A stretch of 64,000 bases of DNA. It comes from Clostridia bacterium (GTDB taxonomy: Bacteria; Bacillota_A; Clostridia; Christensenellales; Borkfalkiaceae). A program made the position numbers and the translations under genes. The notes beneath the pieces were generated by a model that saw nothing but the letters and a program-made list of their open reading frames with translations, was not told the origin of the DNA and searched no databases. This document shows, in pieces, positions 1 to 8,511 of this stretch (positions are counted from its first letter, which is position 1; each line of letters opens with the position of its first letter). The stretch is taken from NCBI GenBank assembly GCA_017457015.1, contig JAFTIG010000048.1:1-64000 (forward strand). Direction: 5' to 3'.

Positions 1-1279
1 AAAGTTCGTCAAGTTTATCGGTAAGTTCGTTGCGCTTATCCACAAGATTATTTCTCTCTATCGACATAGTTCCCGTATTGAGTTTAATATCCGAAAGCGA
101 CTCAATCGATTCTATAATCTTTTTTCTGTTAGCGTCTGCGAGTTCTTCACCGAGATTAATCTTTTCAGTTAATGTCAATACTTTGCGCGAAAGTTTTTCC
201 GCTTTTTCTTGTAGCGCTTTAACTTGCTCTTCGTCTGCCGTAAGTTGAGTATGATTGATAGAAAAAGCCTGCTTACAATCTTCTATAAGTTTTAAATTAT
301 CTTTAATCTCGTTTTCCGCACGCTCTATCTGACTTTTAAGATATGATATTTTTTGTTCGTAAAGTTGTTTTGCTCCCGACGCCTTTTCCATACCGACACG
401 CTTTTCCAAAAGTTCGTCGTTAAGAGTTCTTAATTTTGAATCGGCTTCGTTTATATCCGAGAAAATCTTATCGTATTCCGCTTGAGCGGCGGTAAGTTCT
501 TCGTTACGGAGAGCCGATTGTTCGTCTATACCCTTGATACGAACGTTTATTTTGCCCTTTGCGGCCTCTACCCCGTCCGCTTTTGCAATGTAAGTGTTAA
601 GTTCGTGGTGCTTTAACTGCTCGGAAAGTTCGTTAAACTCCTTTGCCTTTGCCGCTTGGCGTTCTAACGGACCGAGTTGGTTTTCTATTTCGGTAAGTAT
701 ATCGATATAACGAATCAAGTTTTCACGCGTACGCTCTAACTTTCTTTCCGATTCGTTTTTACGGGATTTGAACTTTGCAATGCCCGTTGCTTCTTCAAAA
801 ATAGTACGGCGATCTTCTGGCTTTGCCGACATAATTTCTTCAACCTTGCCCTGACCGATAATGTTATAGCCGTCCTTACCTATACCGCACTCGTGGAGTA
901 AATCGACTATATCGCGCAGTCTTGCAGGCTGTTTGTTAATATACTATTCACTCTCACCACTACGGACTAGTTTACGGGTTATTATAACTTCATTATAGTC
1001 GATAGAAAACATCCTGTTGGAGTTGTCAAAATACAGCGAAACTTCACAGTAAGAAAGCGATTTTCTACCCTGCGTCCCACTAAAAATGACGTCTTGCATG
1101 CTTGAACCACGCAAACTTTTTGCCGACTGTTCACCGAGCACCCAACGTATAGCGTCGGCAACGTTACTCTTGCCACAACCGTTAGGGCCTACGATACCCG
1201 TTATGCCTTCGCCAAACTTGATCTCCGCCTTGTCCGCAAAGGATTTGAATCCGTAAAGTTCAACCTTTTCGAAATTCAC
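1..1279 (-). pseudogene. smc: SMC chromosome-segregation ATPase, N-terminal part, interrupted by an in-frame TAG; 3' end beyond the window
   Basis: SMC is the core ATPase of the bacterial condensin, which compacts and segregates the chromosome with ScpA and ScpB. The N-terminal head is clear: Walker [10 protein letters not shown] at about residues 31-39, then [11 protein letters not shown]. Residues 107-111 read SGESE, followed by an amber codon at 944-946. The same frame then stays open to the window edge and continues the family sequence (YINKQPARLRDIVD, then KPEDRRTIFEEATG and the first coiled coil). Bacillus SMC has Tyr-Tyr at this site, so TAG replaces one expected Tyr codon. The start is GTG, overlapping the rnc stop by 4 nt (GTGA). 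It is last in asnS-plsX-rnc-smc. It may be a true nonsense mutation, a suppressed codon or a base-call error; the family assignment is certain. Confidence 0.85.
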
Positions 1280-1989
1280 TTCTTATTACCACCTTTATTT
1301 ATTCTTTTGAGTGCGAGCGCCGCCGCGACCGATTCCGCCGCCTTTTTGCTACTGCCTTCGCCCTCTGCTATTCGCGTGCCGTTTAATAGTGCCGCCACGC
1401 GGAATTCCGGCTTATGGTCTGGACCTTTTTTCCACAAAGTTTCATAACCGACCGAGCCGAGTTTATTTTTTTGAACGTATTCTTGAAGTTTATTTTTATC
1501 GTCGCTCTTTGACTTTGCCGTACGCTTTTTATCACTCTCTTCTCTTTTTTCAAAGTCCGCGATAATCGTGTTCTTGATAAATTTTCTAACAGGAACGAGT
1601 CCGCCGTCTAAATATATGCCTGCAACGAGCGCTTCGTAAATACTCGAATACAACTTTTCGTCGTGACCGATTGATTTGCCTTGTCCGCGACCGAGAAGAA
1701 CGTATTCGTTTAGTCCTAATTTTAACACCGATTTTAAGAGTGGTGTTCTACTGACTATTTCCGAACGTTTTTTAGTGAGTTTACCTTCGTCGCCGTGAGA
1801 GTTTTTATATAGATACTCGGTAACGACGAATTCCATAATTGAATCGCCGAAAAACTCCAAGAGTTCGTTATCCTTTTCTCCGTGCTCGTTTGCGTACGAC
1901 GCGTGCGTGAAACATTGACGGAGCAACATTTTATCTTTGAATTTATATCCTATTTTATTCTCTACGCCGTCAATATCAAAAATAAGCAT
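1276..1989 (-). CDS. rnc: Ribonuclease III
   Basis: This endonuclease cleaves double-stranded RNA in rRNA and mRNA processing. At 237 aa it has normal length, with a catalytic RIIID domain (about 1-145) followed by a dsRNA-binding domain (about 165-232, ending in the [13 protein letters not shown] helix). The signature [10 protein letters not shown] lies at residues 41-50. The second metal-binding segment reads [15 protein letters not shown]: the Glu (about 119) is kept, but the usual metal-ligand Asp three residues earlier is Ser (about 116). It sits between plsX and smc; its ATG shares one base with the plsX stop. The acpP gene that often separates plsX and rnc is absent. Confidence 0.95.
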   Translation of the reverse strand: MLIFDIDGVENKIGYKFKDKMLLRQCFTHASYANEHGEKDNELLEFFGDSIMEFVVTEYLYKNSHGDEGKLTKKRSEIVSRTPLLKSVLKLGLNEYVLLGRGQGKSIGHDEKLYSSIYEALVAGIYLDGGLVPVRKFIKNTIIADFEKREESDKKRTAKSKSDDKNKLQEYVQKNKLGSVGYETLWKKGPDHKPEFRVAALLNGTRIAEGEGSSKKAAESVAAALALKRINKGGNKK

Positions 1990-3011
1990 TATGCGTTTCC
2001 TTCTTCAGGTTGATTAAGTTCAAGTTTTTCGGTAATCTTATCCGAAATATCAAACGTTGCGTAATGTGCCGCTTGCAGAACGCCCGCCTTAATTGCCGCA
2101 CGTTTTGACGAGCCGTGAGCCTTTATAACCGCCTTATTTACGCCGAGAAAGAGTGCTCCGCCATGGTTGTTATAGTCGAGTTCAGTCTTCATCTTGTTAA
2201 ACGTATCTTTCAAGAAAAGACCGCCGATTTTACCTTTAAGCGAGCCGTAAACGCTCTGTTTTATAAGTTTAAGTATCATCTTTACTGCGCCTTCAATGCT
2301 CTTAACGGCAATGTTGCCTGCAAAACCGTCGGTAACTACTACGTCGATTTCACCCGTCAAGATGTCGCGACCTTCAATGTTTCCAACGAAATTGATACCC
2401 TTTAATTCTTTAAGCATAGGCAACGCTTCGTGAATAAGCATATTGCCTTTCTCGTCTTCCGTGCCGTTAGACAAAAGCGCAACTTTGGGATTTTTTACGC
2501 CGAGTGCTTCTGCATACGCCGCGCCCATTAAAGCAAACTGGACTAAATTTATGCTTTTGCAGTCCGCATTTGCGCCAGAATCGAGAAGTAATACTTTTTT
2601 ACCGTCGATAACGGTAGGCATTATAGGACAAAGCGCAGGACGGTTTACCCCTTTGATTCTGCCGAGTTTAAGCGTTGCGCCAACTAATACCGCACCCGTA
2701 GAGCCTGCCGAAACAAAGGCTTTTGCTTCGGGGTTTTCTTTGAGTTCCTTGAAAGCAACGCAAATGGAACTGTCGGGCTTTCTTCTAACTGCGACGGTAG
2801 GTTCTTCTTCACAAGTGATAACGTCGGGCGCGTGTATTATCGATACCCTTTTTTTATCGTATTCGTAGCCTGCAAGAAGGTTATTAATAACATCTTCTTT
2901 GCCTACCAAAACGGCTTCAAAATCACCGCGTTCTTTAAGCGCTTCAACAGTGCCTGCTATAACTTCTTCAGGTGAATGATCTCCACCGAAAGCGTCTATC
3001 AAAATTTTCAT
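1989..3011 (-). CDS. plsX: Phosphate acyltransferase PlsX
   Basis: PlsX makes acyl-phosphate from acyl-ACP, the first step of phosphatidic acid synthesis in the PlsX/PlsY route, at the cytoplasmic face of the membrane. The 340 aa protein has the typical N-terminus (ILIDAFGGDHSPEEVIAGT), the Gly-rich segment SAGSTGAVLVGATL at about residues 100-114, and the C-terminal NNHGGALFLGVNKAVIKAHGSS region of the family. It lies 15 bp downstream of asnS and overlaps rnc by one base, so it is probably in the same transcript. Fatty-acid genes such as fabD and acpP are not next to it here. Confidence 0.95.
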   Translation of the reverse strand: MKILIDAFGGDHSPEEVIAGTVEALKERGDFEAVLVGKEDVINNLLAGYEYDKKRVSIIHAPDVITCEEEPTVAVRRKPDSSICVAFKELKENPEAKAFVSAGSTGAVLVGATLKLGRIKGVNRPALCPIMPTVIDGKKVLLLDSGANADCKSINLVQFALMGAAYAEALGVKNPKVALLSNGTEDEKGNMLIHEALPMLKELKGINFVGNIEGRDILTGEIDVVVTDGFAGNIAVKSIEGAVKMILKLIKQSVYGSLKGKIGGLFLKDTFNKMKTELDYNNHGGALFLGVNKAVIKAHGSSKRAAIKAGVLQAAHYATFDISDKITEKLELNQPEEGNA

Positions 3012-3026
3012 AATTTTTTCTCCGTA

Positions 3027-4418
3027 TTAGTTTTCAAGTGTGCCGACCGTTCTCGGGAACGGGAGAACGTCGCGAATATTTGCTATGCCTGTTAAGTACA
3101 TTATCATTCTTTCAAAGCCTAAACCGAATCCCGAGTGGACTACTCCGCCGTATTTTCTCAAATCAAGGTAAGACTTGTAATCTTCTGCATTGAGTCCGCA
3201 CTCTGCCATACGCTTTTCTAAAACGTCCATTCTCTCTTCTCTCTGACTACCGCCGATAAGTTCGCCGATACCAGGAACTAAAAGGTCGCTTGCCGCAACA
3301 GTTTTACCGTCGTCGTTAAGTCGCATATAGAATGCCTTGATTTCCTTGGGATAATCGGTAAGGAATACGGGCTTTTTAAACACTTCTTCGGTAATATATC
3401 TCTCGTGTTCGCTTTGAAGATCGCAACCCCAGTAAACGGGCGCGTCAAAACGATCCTTTACCTTTTCTAAAATTTCTATCGCTTCGGTATAGGTTAAACG
3501 CTTAAATTCGTTGCCCCTTACGTTGTTTAATCTTTCAATAAGACCTTTATCGATAAACGCGTTAAGGAAATTAATTTCTTCAGCACAAGTTTCCATAACG
3601 TAGTCTATTATAAATTTAACCATTGCTTCTGCACAATCCATATCGTCTGATAGATCTGCAAAAGCAAGTTCAGGTTCTATCATCCAAAACTCTGCCGCGT
3701 GACGAACGGTGTTAGAATGTTCTGCCCTAAAAGTAGGTCCGAAAGTATAGACGTTTGCGTACGCCATTGCAAAGTTTTCTACGTCAAGTTGTCCAGAAAC
3801 GGTAAGGCTTGCTTTCTTTCCAAAAAAGTCTTGTTTATAGTCGCAAGCGCCGTTTTCTACGGGAACGTTGTCAAGGTCCAAAGTAGTTACTTGGAACATT
3901 GCGCCTGCACCTTCACAGTCACTGCCCGTAATAATCGGAGTATGAACGTAAACGAAACCGCGTTCGTTAAAGAATTTGTGTATTGCGAAAGCCGCCTCAC
4001 TCCTAATCTTAAATACTGCGTTGAAAGTATTAGTTCTCGGACGGAGATGTGGCATTGTACGCAAAAATTCTAAAGTGTGTCGTTTTTTCTGCAACGGATA
4101 TTCGGGCGTGGACGTGCCGAGCACCGTTATTTCGTCTGCATTTATTTCAAACGGCTGTTTATTTTCCGGCGTTAAAATAAGCGTACCCTTTACCATAAGG
4201 CAAGCGCCGACGTTTTGTTTTGCAATATCGTCGTAGTTAGCCACTTTACTTCTGTCAAATACTATTTGGCAGTTTTTAAAATACGAACCGTCGTTGAGTT
4301 CGATAAAGCCGAAAGATTTACTATCTCTTATAGTCTTTGCCCAACCGCATACGGTTACCGTTTTGCCACCGAATTCGGCGGCGTTTTTGAATATCTTTTT
4401 AAGTTCAGTCCTTTTCAT
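3027..4418 (-). CDS. asnS: Asparaginyl-tRNA synthetase
   Basis: This class II synthetase charges tRNA-Asn with asparagine. The 463 aa protein has an N-terminal OB-fold anticodon-binding domain ([19 protein letters not shown], from about residue 20) and a class II catalytic domain with motif 2 ([20 protein letters not shown], near 230) and motif 3 ([15 protein letters not shown], near the C-terminus). The ending [12 protein letters not shown] is characteristic of AsnRS rather than AspRS. A promoter (4458-4486) lies about 40 bp upstream, which leaves no room for a T-box leader. It is the first gene of the asnS-plsX-rnc-smc group. Confidence 0.96.
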   Translation of the reverse strand: MKRTELKKIFKNAAEFGGKTVTVCGWAKTIRDSKSFGFIELNDGSYFKNCQIVFDRSKVANYDDIAKQNVGACLMVKGTLILTPENKQPFEINADEITVLGTSTPEYPLQKKRHTLEFLRTMPHLRPRTNTFNAVFKIRSEAAFAIHKFFNERGFVYVHTPIITGSDCEGAGAMFQVTTLDLDNVPVENGACDYKQDFFGKKASLTVSGQLDVENFAMAYANVYTFGPTFRAEHSNTVRHAAEFWMIEPELAFADLSDDMDCAEAMVKFIIDYVMETCAEEINFLNAFIDKGLIERLNNVRGNEFKRLTYTEAIEILEKVKDRFDAPVYWGCDLQSEHERYITEEVFKKPVFLTDYPKEIKAFYMRLNDDGKTVAASDLLVPGIGELIGGSQREERMDVLEKRMAECGLNAEDYKSYLDLRKYGGVVHSGFGLGFERMIMYLTGIANIRDVLPFPRTVGTLEN

Positions 4419-4457
4419 AGTTGCACCTTCGTATATATTTTAAAATTATACTATTAT

Positions 4458-4486
4458 ATTTTAACATAAAATAAAGGGATTTTCAA
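4458..4486 (-). promoter_or_regulatory. SigA-type promoter for asnS-plsX-rnc-smc
   Basis: Read on the minus strand, the -35 box is TTGAAA (4481-4486) and the -10 box TAAAAT (4458-4463), separated by 17 nt. Transcription would start about 30 nt ahead of the asnS ATG, which is preceded by GAAGG. Confidence 0.6.
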
Positions 4487-4535
4487 GAATTTTTACCACC
4501 TTTTTACACCCTACTTACCGCTAAAATAAAAAATC

Positions 4536-4557
4536 CCCGAAATTTTTTCGGGAATTT
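4536..4557 (-). terminator. Rho-independent terminator after the 42-aa ORF
   Basis: CCCGAAA pairs with TTTCGGG around a short loop. On the minus strand the stem is followed by a T-rich tail (GATTTTTTATTTT). It lies directly after the small ORF ending at 4564 and separates the transporter operon from asnS. Confidence 0.75.
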
Positions 4558-4563
4558 TAACGT

Positions 4564-4692
4564 TTAACTTTCTTTTTCCTGTGTTTGTTCTACTATCATA
4601 GGTGGTTTTTCGTCTTTTAACGCCATGACGTAAGCGCCATACTGTTCGTCCGTAAGATGAACGACTTTATTCTTTTTCTTCTTTTTTGACAT
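4564..4692 (-). CDS. Small basic 42-aa protein of unknown function
   Basis: This short ORF has a strong ribosome binding site (AAAAGGAGATGG) 5 nt before its ATG and a terminator right after its stop, so it is probably translated. The product begins MSKKKKKNK and continues with a TDEQYGAYVMALKDEKPP-type segment and an acidic tail; there is no membrane segment or Cys pair. It lies 63 bp downstream of the paired chromate-type transporter genes and could share their transcript. I do not recognise the family. The Lys-rich head would suit nucleic acid or membrane-surface binding, but that is inference from composition only. Confidence 0.6.
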   Translation of the reverse strand: MSKKKKKNKVVHLTDEQYGAYVMALKDEKPPMIVEQTQEKES

Positions 4693-4755
4693 ATTATCCA
4701 TCTCCTTTTAAGGTTTACGTTTATTATCGGCTTATCGGCAATTTTTTATACCGCC

Positions 4756-5322
4756 CTATACCGAATAAATTATTAACCCCAAAATACCTGAAAGTAAAAT
4801 CACGACTACCGAATTTATATTGAACTTTTTTACCGCAATAAACGCTAACGCAGATATAACGAGTGCCCTTAAATCAAAATTAAATCCGCTAATAAACCCG
4901 TAGAGTGAACTCGCAGAAAAGAGCGCAGTCAAAAAAATGCCGATCCCTGCAGACGCGATAAGCCCCGAAACGGCAGGCTTGACGCCGAGCATTACACCGT
5001 TTACAGCCTTTGTTTTTCCAAACTTTACCATGATAAAATAAAAAGCCGTGCAAATTATAAAAGACGGTATTAAAAAAGCAAGCGTGCTTATTACTCCGCC
5101 AAAAAAACCGCCGACCTTTAAGCCGACGAAAGTCGCGCTGTTTATGCCGAAAGGTCCGGGCGTAGTTTCAGATATAGTTATCATATCGCTAAACTCTTGC
5201 TCGGTCAAATAGCCGTATCCGTTCACTATCACGCTTTCGGTTATAGGTATAGACGCATGCCCACCGCCTATGGAAAAAAGTCCGACCTGCAAATACGCTA
5301 AAAAAAGATTTAAATATATCAC
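4756..5322 (-). CDS. Chromate-transporter family protein, second half-size subunit
   Basis: A 188 aa integral membrane protein of the CHR family (short-chain type), whose members export or exchange chromate or related anions. It has the family features SIGGGHASIPITES near residue 17 and SETTPGPFGINSATFVG near residue 50, and about five hydrophobic segments. Its start overlaps the stop of the preceding CHR gene by 4 nt, so the two halves are translationally coupled and probably form a heterodimer. The real substrate in a gut anaerobe is unknown; chromate is only the family name. Confidence 0.88.
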   Translation of the reverse strand: MIYLNLFLAYLQVGLFSIGGGHASIPITESVIVNGYGYLTEQEFSDMITISETTPGPFGINSATFVGLKVGGFFGGVISTLAFLIPSFIICTAFYFIMVKFGKTKAVNGVMLGVKPAVSGLIASAGIGIFLTALFSASSLYGFISGFNFDLRALVISALAFIAVKKFNINSVVVILLSGILGLIIYSV

Positions 5323-5918
5323 TCTTTCTTGCCCCTTTTGTTTTCGGCAAAATACCTTAAATATGAAAACGCTACGCCGAGCAATGCCGACAGTATAATC
5401 ATATATACCACAACGTTTAATTCAAACAAAAATGAAGCCGAAAAACTGACTAAAAAACTTACTGCAAGCAGTGCCGTTTCAAATAAATTTTTCTTTAGTA
5501 AAGTATCTTTTATCGTATCGTAAACAAGACATGCTATTACCCCTGCGACGCCGGCTTGCATACCTGCCATAAGTGCGGAAACGAACGCCAAATCCTTTAC
5601 CAAATCGTAAAAAAAATAAAGTCCCGTTATGACCGTAAAAGGCGGTATTACACTACCTAAAACGGTTGCTATCATACCGAGTACGCCCGCTGTTTTAAGC
5701 CCTATCAAAATGGATACGTTAAGCGCGATAGAGCCGGGCGACGCTTGCGCAACCGCAACGTAGTCGTCCATCTCTACGTCAGTAATCAACGAGAGCTTTT
5801 TAACGAAGGTTTCTCTTAATAATTTAAGCACTACGAAACCGCCGCCGAACGCCACTGCCGAAACGTAGAGCGAGAAATAAAAAAGTTTAAGAAATTTTTT
5901 AAAATTAAATTTTTTCAT
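5319..5918 (-). CDS. Chromate-transporter family protein, first half-size subunit
   Basis: A 199 aa CHR-domain membrane protein, partner of the next gene. It has the family motif VAFGGGFVVLKLLRETFV near residue 22 and VAQASPGSIALNVSILIGLKTAG near residue 55; the latter matches the TPGPFGINSATFVGLK segment of its partner. The basic N-terminus (KKFNFKKFLK) suits a cytoplasmic start. Paired half-size CHR genes are common in Firmicutes. A perfect hairpin (5930-5957) lies just upstream and may separate this operon from the HEAT-like gene before it. Confidence 0.88.
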   Translation of the reverse strand: MKKFNFKKFLKLFYFSLYVSAVAFGGGFVVLKLLRETFVKKLSLITDVEMDDYVAVAQASPGSIALNVSILIGLKTAGVLGMIATVLGSVIPPFTVITGLYFFYDLVKDLAFVSALMAGMQAGVAGVIACLVYDTIKDTLLKKNLFETALLAVSFLVSFSASFLFELNVVVYMIILSALLGVAFSYLRYFAENKRGKKE

Positions 5919-5929
5919 GCTATATACCC

Positions 5930-5957
5930 GAAACGACCGTCAAGTGACGGTCGTTTC
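5930..5957. terminator. Perfect inverted repeat between the HEAT-like gene and chrA-type genes
   Basis: A 13-bp perfect stem (GAAACGACCGTCA with its complement) closes on a 2-nt spacer. It has no good T tract on the minus strand, the direction of the flanking genes, so its action as a terminator is plausible but weakly supported. Confidence 0.45.
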
Positions 5958-5990
5958 TTTGATATTATATGCAATTAAAAATAATTTTTG

Positions 5991-6818
5991 TCAATGCGCG
6001 TTTTTGCCTGCGTCTTTAATCTTTTTAAACGTCTTATCGCTTTTAAAATCTCTCACCTTGTCGTACTCACCGCCAAGCGCTTCGATAGCAAAACGCAATT
6101 CTTCAAAATCGGCGTAACTGATTTTTTCACGCTCGATTTCCGCCATTAAAAATGGTAGCGCTCGGTCGTCGCCGTACTTTGCAAGATAGCCTGCATAAAG
6201 CGGTATATTGTCGGGATGCTTTGCAAACTCGGCAACGAGTATATCAAAAACTCTGTCGTCTTTTTTACATCCCGCTAAAATTTCGGTAAGATATTCTTTT
6301 ACCTTTAAGTCGCAATCTTTAAACTGCGCAAGCACTTCTTCTTTTACTATTTCCGACCGATCTCTTAAATACTCGGTAGCGAGTTCTTTTATCACTTCAG
6401 AATAATCCCAAAGCACCATTTGCAAGTACTTATTTAAACACTTGGTCGAGTTCATATCACTTAACATATTCATAACGTAAAGAGTAAACTCTTCGCTAAA
6501 ATCGCTATCAAGCGCTATAATTAGAGCGTCTTCGTTATCCTTATTTCCCGTAACGGCTTCACATAAAAAGTCGGAAACTGCAACGCCTTTATCCAAATGC
6601 GCCTTTAAGCACTCTAGAAGGTCTTTGCCTGAATACGCTTTGTAGTACTCGTTGGGGGTTTTGCCGTCAAGTTCAACAAGTTTTTCATCACCAAATTTTA
6701 GGTATAGTTCGGGGATTTTATTCTCTATCTCTTCGGGCTTAACCTTTCCTATATTTTTATACACGAAATCCGATATGTAATTATCAAAAAGTTGATCTAC
6801 GTCTATAACCTTAATCAT
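5991..6818 (-). CDS. Helical (HEAT-like) protein of unknown function
   Basis: A 275 aa acidic soluble protein without signal or membrane segments. From about residue 60 it looks like a chain of paired helices of HEAT type, for example the repeats around LSDMNSTKCLNKYLQMVLWDYS, EVLAQFKDCDLKVKEYLTEILA and FLMAEIEREKISYADFEELRFA, suggesting a protein-binding scaffold. Its start overlaps the upstream TPR gene by 8 nt, so the two are made together and may bind each other. I do not recognise a named family and give no enzymatic role. Confidence 0.7.
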   Translation of the reverse strand: MIKVIDVDQLFDNYISDFVYKNIGKVKPEEIENKIPELYLKFGDEKLVELDGKTPNEYYKAYSGKDLLECLKAHLDKGVAVSDFLCEAVTGNKDNEDALIIALDSDFSEEFTLYVMNMLSDMNSTKCLNKYLQMVLWDYSEVIKELATEYLRDRSEIVKEEVLAQFKDCDLKVKEYLTEILAGCKKDDRVFDILVAEFAKHPDNIPLYAGYLAKYGDDRALPFLMAEIEREKISYADFEELRFAIEALGGEYDKVRDFKSDKTFKKIKDAGKNAH

Positions 6819-8505
6819 TATTTTCTCCTTTAAAGCCTTTGTAAATTTCCTGTAATTTTTTAAGTTTATAATCGCTTATTTCAAAAAGGTGCATAACTTC
6901 TTTATCGTCGCTTAAACGTTCTAATCCACACTCTGAAAGTATAAGTGCGGCAAGTTCTTCGTTGTTGACTTCTGCGTCGGTAACCACGCCTTTTAGCGCC
7001 TTAAAAACCTTATCCGTCACTTTTGCCACCACGGAATAATCCTGACTTTCACAAAAAGCAAGTCTTGATAAAAGCAGTGCGTATGCAGAAAAATAAACCG
7101 CACCGTCAGAGTGTTTTTCGCACTGGGTTTTCTTTACGGATAGCGCTGTATAAAAAGACGTTGACACTACGCCTAACTTACCTTTTAATCCCCGCATTAT
7201 CAAAACGTAAACTATAAGCCTTTTAGCATCGTCGCTCGCATCGGGATTTATCAAAAACTCTTGTGCGCGCTCTTTAAATTCTTTCTCTGGTAGATTTGAC
7301 AATAAGAACACGCTTGCACGCATTACCGAGTCCGTACCGTATTGCAACCCCCACTCGACAAGCCTTTTAGTCTGCGGTTTTTTAATTGTCTGCGCTACCT
7401 TTTCAGGATTTTTCATAAGGTCGCGGATTTTCCTTGACCACTTATTATCTATCTTTTTGGGTAACTCTTTAACGTATTTTAAGGGCAACAATTTTTCCGT
7501 ATCCGCGCCAGTTGTTAACAAATCTTGGGCAAAGTCGACGTAATAACTGATAACTACGTCCGTCGGATCTAACCTGTACGCACCCTTAAAGGCGTCTAAA
7601 CCGCCTTGATAGTCGCCTAAATTTATAAGCGCTTGTCCGTAGAAAAAACGCATTGCTATTTCATGTGGGCGCTCGTTTAATATAGTTTCAAGGCACTCTT
7701 TAACGGTAACGTGATCTTCTCTCTCGATTGCACAAGTGGCTATTTTATAGGCTTCGCCTTGCGCGCCTTTACGACAAGAGAGTGCCTTTTGATAATAATA
7801 TTCACTATTCTCAAAATCTTCCTTCATGTCGTAAACGGTAGAAAGATTACAATACGCCGTCACGTTGTCGCCGTGTGCTTTAAGCGAACAGCGACTGACT
7901 GCTTCCGCGCCGTCAAGGTCGTCGCTCATAAAGAGCGATACTGCAAGGTCGCCTGAAATCTCTTCGTTGCGACAAGGCTCGGGGATTTTATAAAGAATTC
8001 TCGACGCTTCTTTAAAACTGCCTATCGATATTGCGCGTTTTGCCGCCTTAATTTCAAGCGTAAAGTCCGCTTTGTCTAACGGATACACCACGCGGTAAGC
8101 GTGGCGTTTAAACTCTTCTCCCGAAAAAAAATCCATTATTTCTTGGTCTAAACCTTCTTTAGATATATACCCGTCAGTTTCGAGTTTTTTATGAAAGTAA
8201 AAACCCGACGCCCAAAGGTTGTCCATATAATAATAGTTTATAGCGAGTTCTTCATAACTTATTGACACTTTTTCCTTTGGTGCCGTATGCATATACTTAT
8301 ACCAGTAACGGTTGGAAATTTCTAACAGTCCCATATCGGCGTAAGCATCTGCTATACGCATCAAAACGTCGGGCGACGAAGATATTTTCAATGCGGAAAA
8401 CAGAAACCCCAAAGCGCCTGAAAAATCGTCGTTTTCTACGTGCCTATCGGCTATTTTCTTATATCTGTCCGCACTCTTATCTAGTAGTAAAACTTTGTCT
8501 GCCAT
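6811..8505 (-). CDS. Tetratricopeptide-repeat protein
   Basis: A 564 aa soluble protein rich in TPR helices. Clear units lie at about 15-75 (SGALGFLFSALKISSSPDVLMRIADAYADMG), 205-250 (AYCNLSTVYDMKEDFENSEYYYQKAL) and 285-320 (FYGQALINLGDYQGGLDAFKGAYRLDP). The second half is helical without clear TPR consensus. TPRs mediate protein-protein contacts; no catalytic motif is visible. It overlaps the HEAT-like gene downstream by 8 nt and lies 6 nt from hslO. The partner and process are unknown. Confidence 0.8.
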   Translation of the reverse strand: MADKVLLLDKSADRYKKIADRHVENDDFSGALGFLFSALKISSSPDVLMRIADAYADMGLLEISNRYWYKYMHTAPKEKVSISYEELAINYYYMDNLWASGFYFHKKLETDGYISKEGLDQEIMDFFSGEEFKRHAYRVVYPLDKADFTLEIKAAKRAISIGSFKEASRILYKIPEPCRNEEISGDLAVSLFMSDDLDGAEAVSRCSLKAHGDNVTAYCNLSTVYDMKEDFENSEYYYQKALSCRKGAQGEAYKIATCAIEREDHVTVKECLETILNERPHEIAMRFFYGQALINLGDYQGGLDAFKGAYRLDPTDVVISYYVDFAQDLLTTGADTEKLLPLKYVKELPKKIDNKWSRKIRDLMKNPEKVAQTIKKPQTKRLVEWGLQYGTDSVMRASVFLLSNLPEKEFKERAQEFLINPDASDDAKRLIVYVLIMRGLKGKLGVVSTSFYTALSVKKTQCEKHSDGAVYFSAYALLLSRLAFCESQDYSVVAKVTDKVFKALKGVVTDAEVNNEELAALILSECGLERLSDDKEVMHLFEISDYKLKKLQEIYKGFKGENND

Positions 8506-8511
8506 CTCTAA

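Noticed and set aside
1..1279. TAG as a sense codon (genetic-code change) to explain smc
   Set aside because: hpf (21255), dnaB (28541) and the VanZ-like gene (48194) use TAG as their normal stop at family-typical C-termini; reading through would run hpf into the next gene.
4419..4563. T-box leader ahead of asnS
   Set aside because: The promoter is about 40 bp from the start codon, and neither the T-box sequence nor an antiterminator is present.
4756..5918. Frameshifted single chromate transporter
   Set aside because: Each half has its own start and full CHR motifs; paired short-chain CHR genes with a 4-nt overlap are a normal arrangement.
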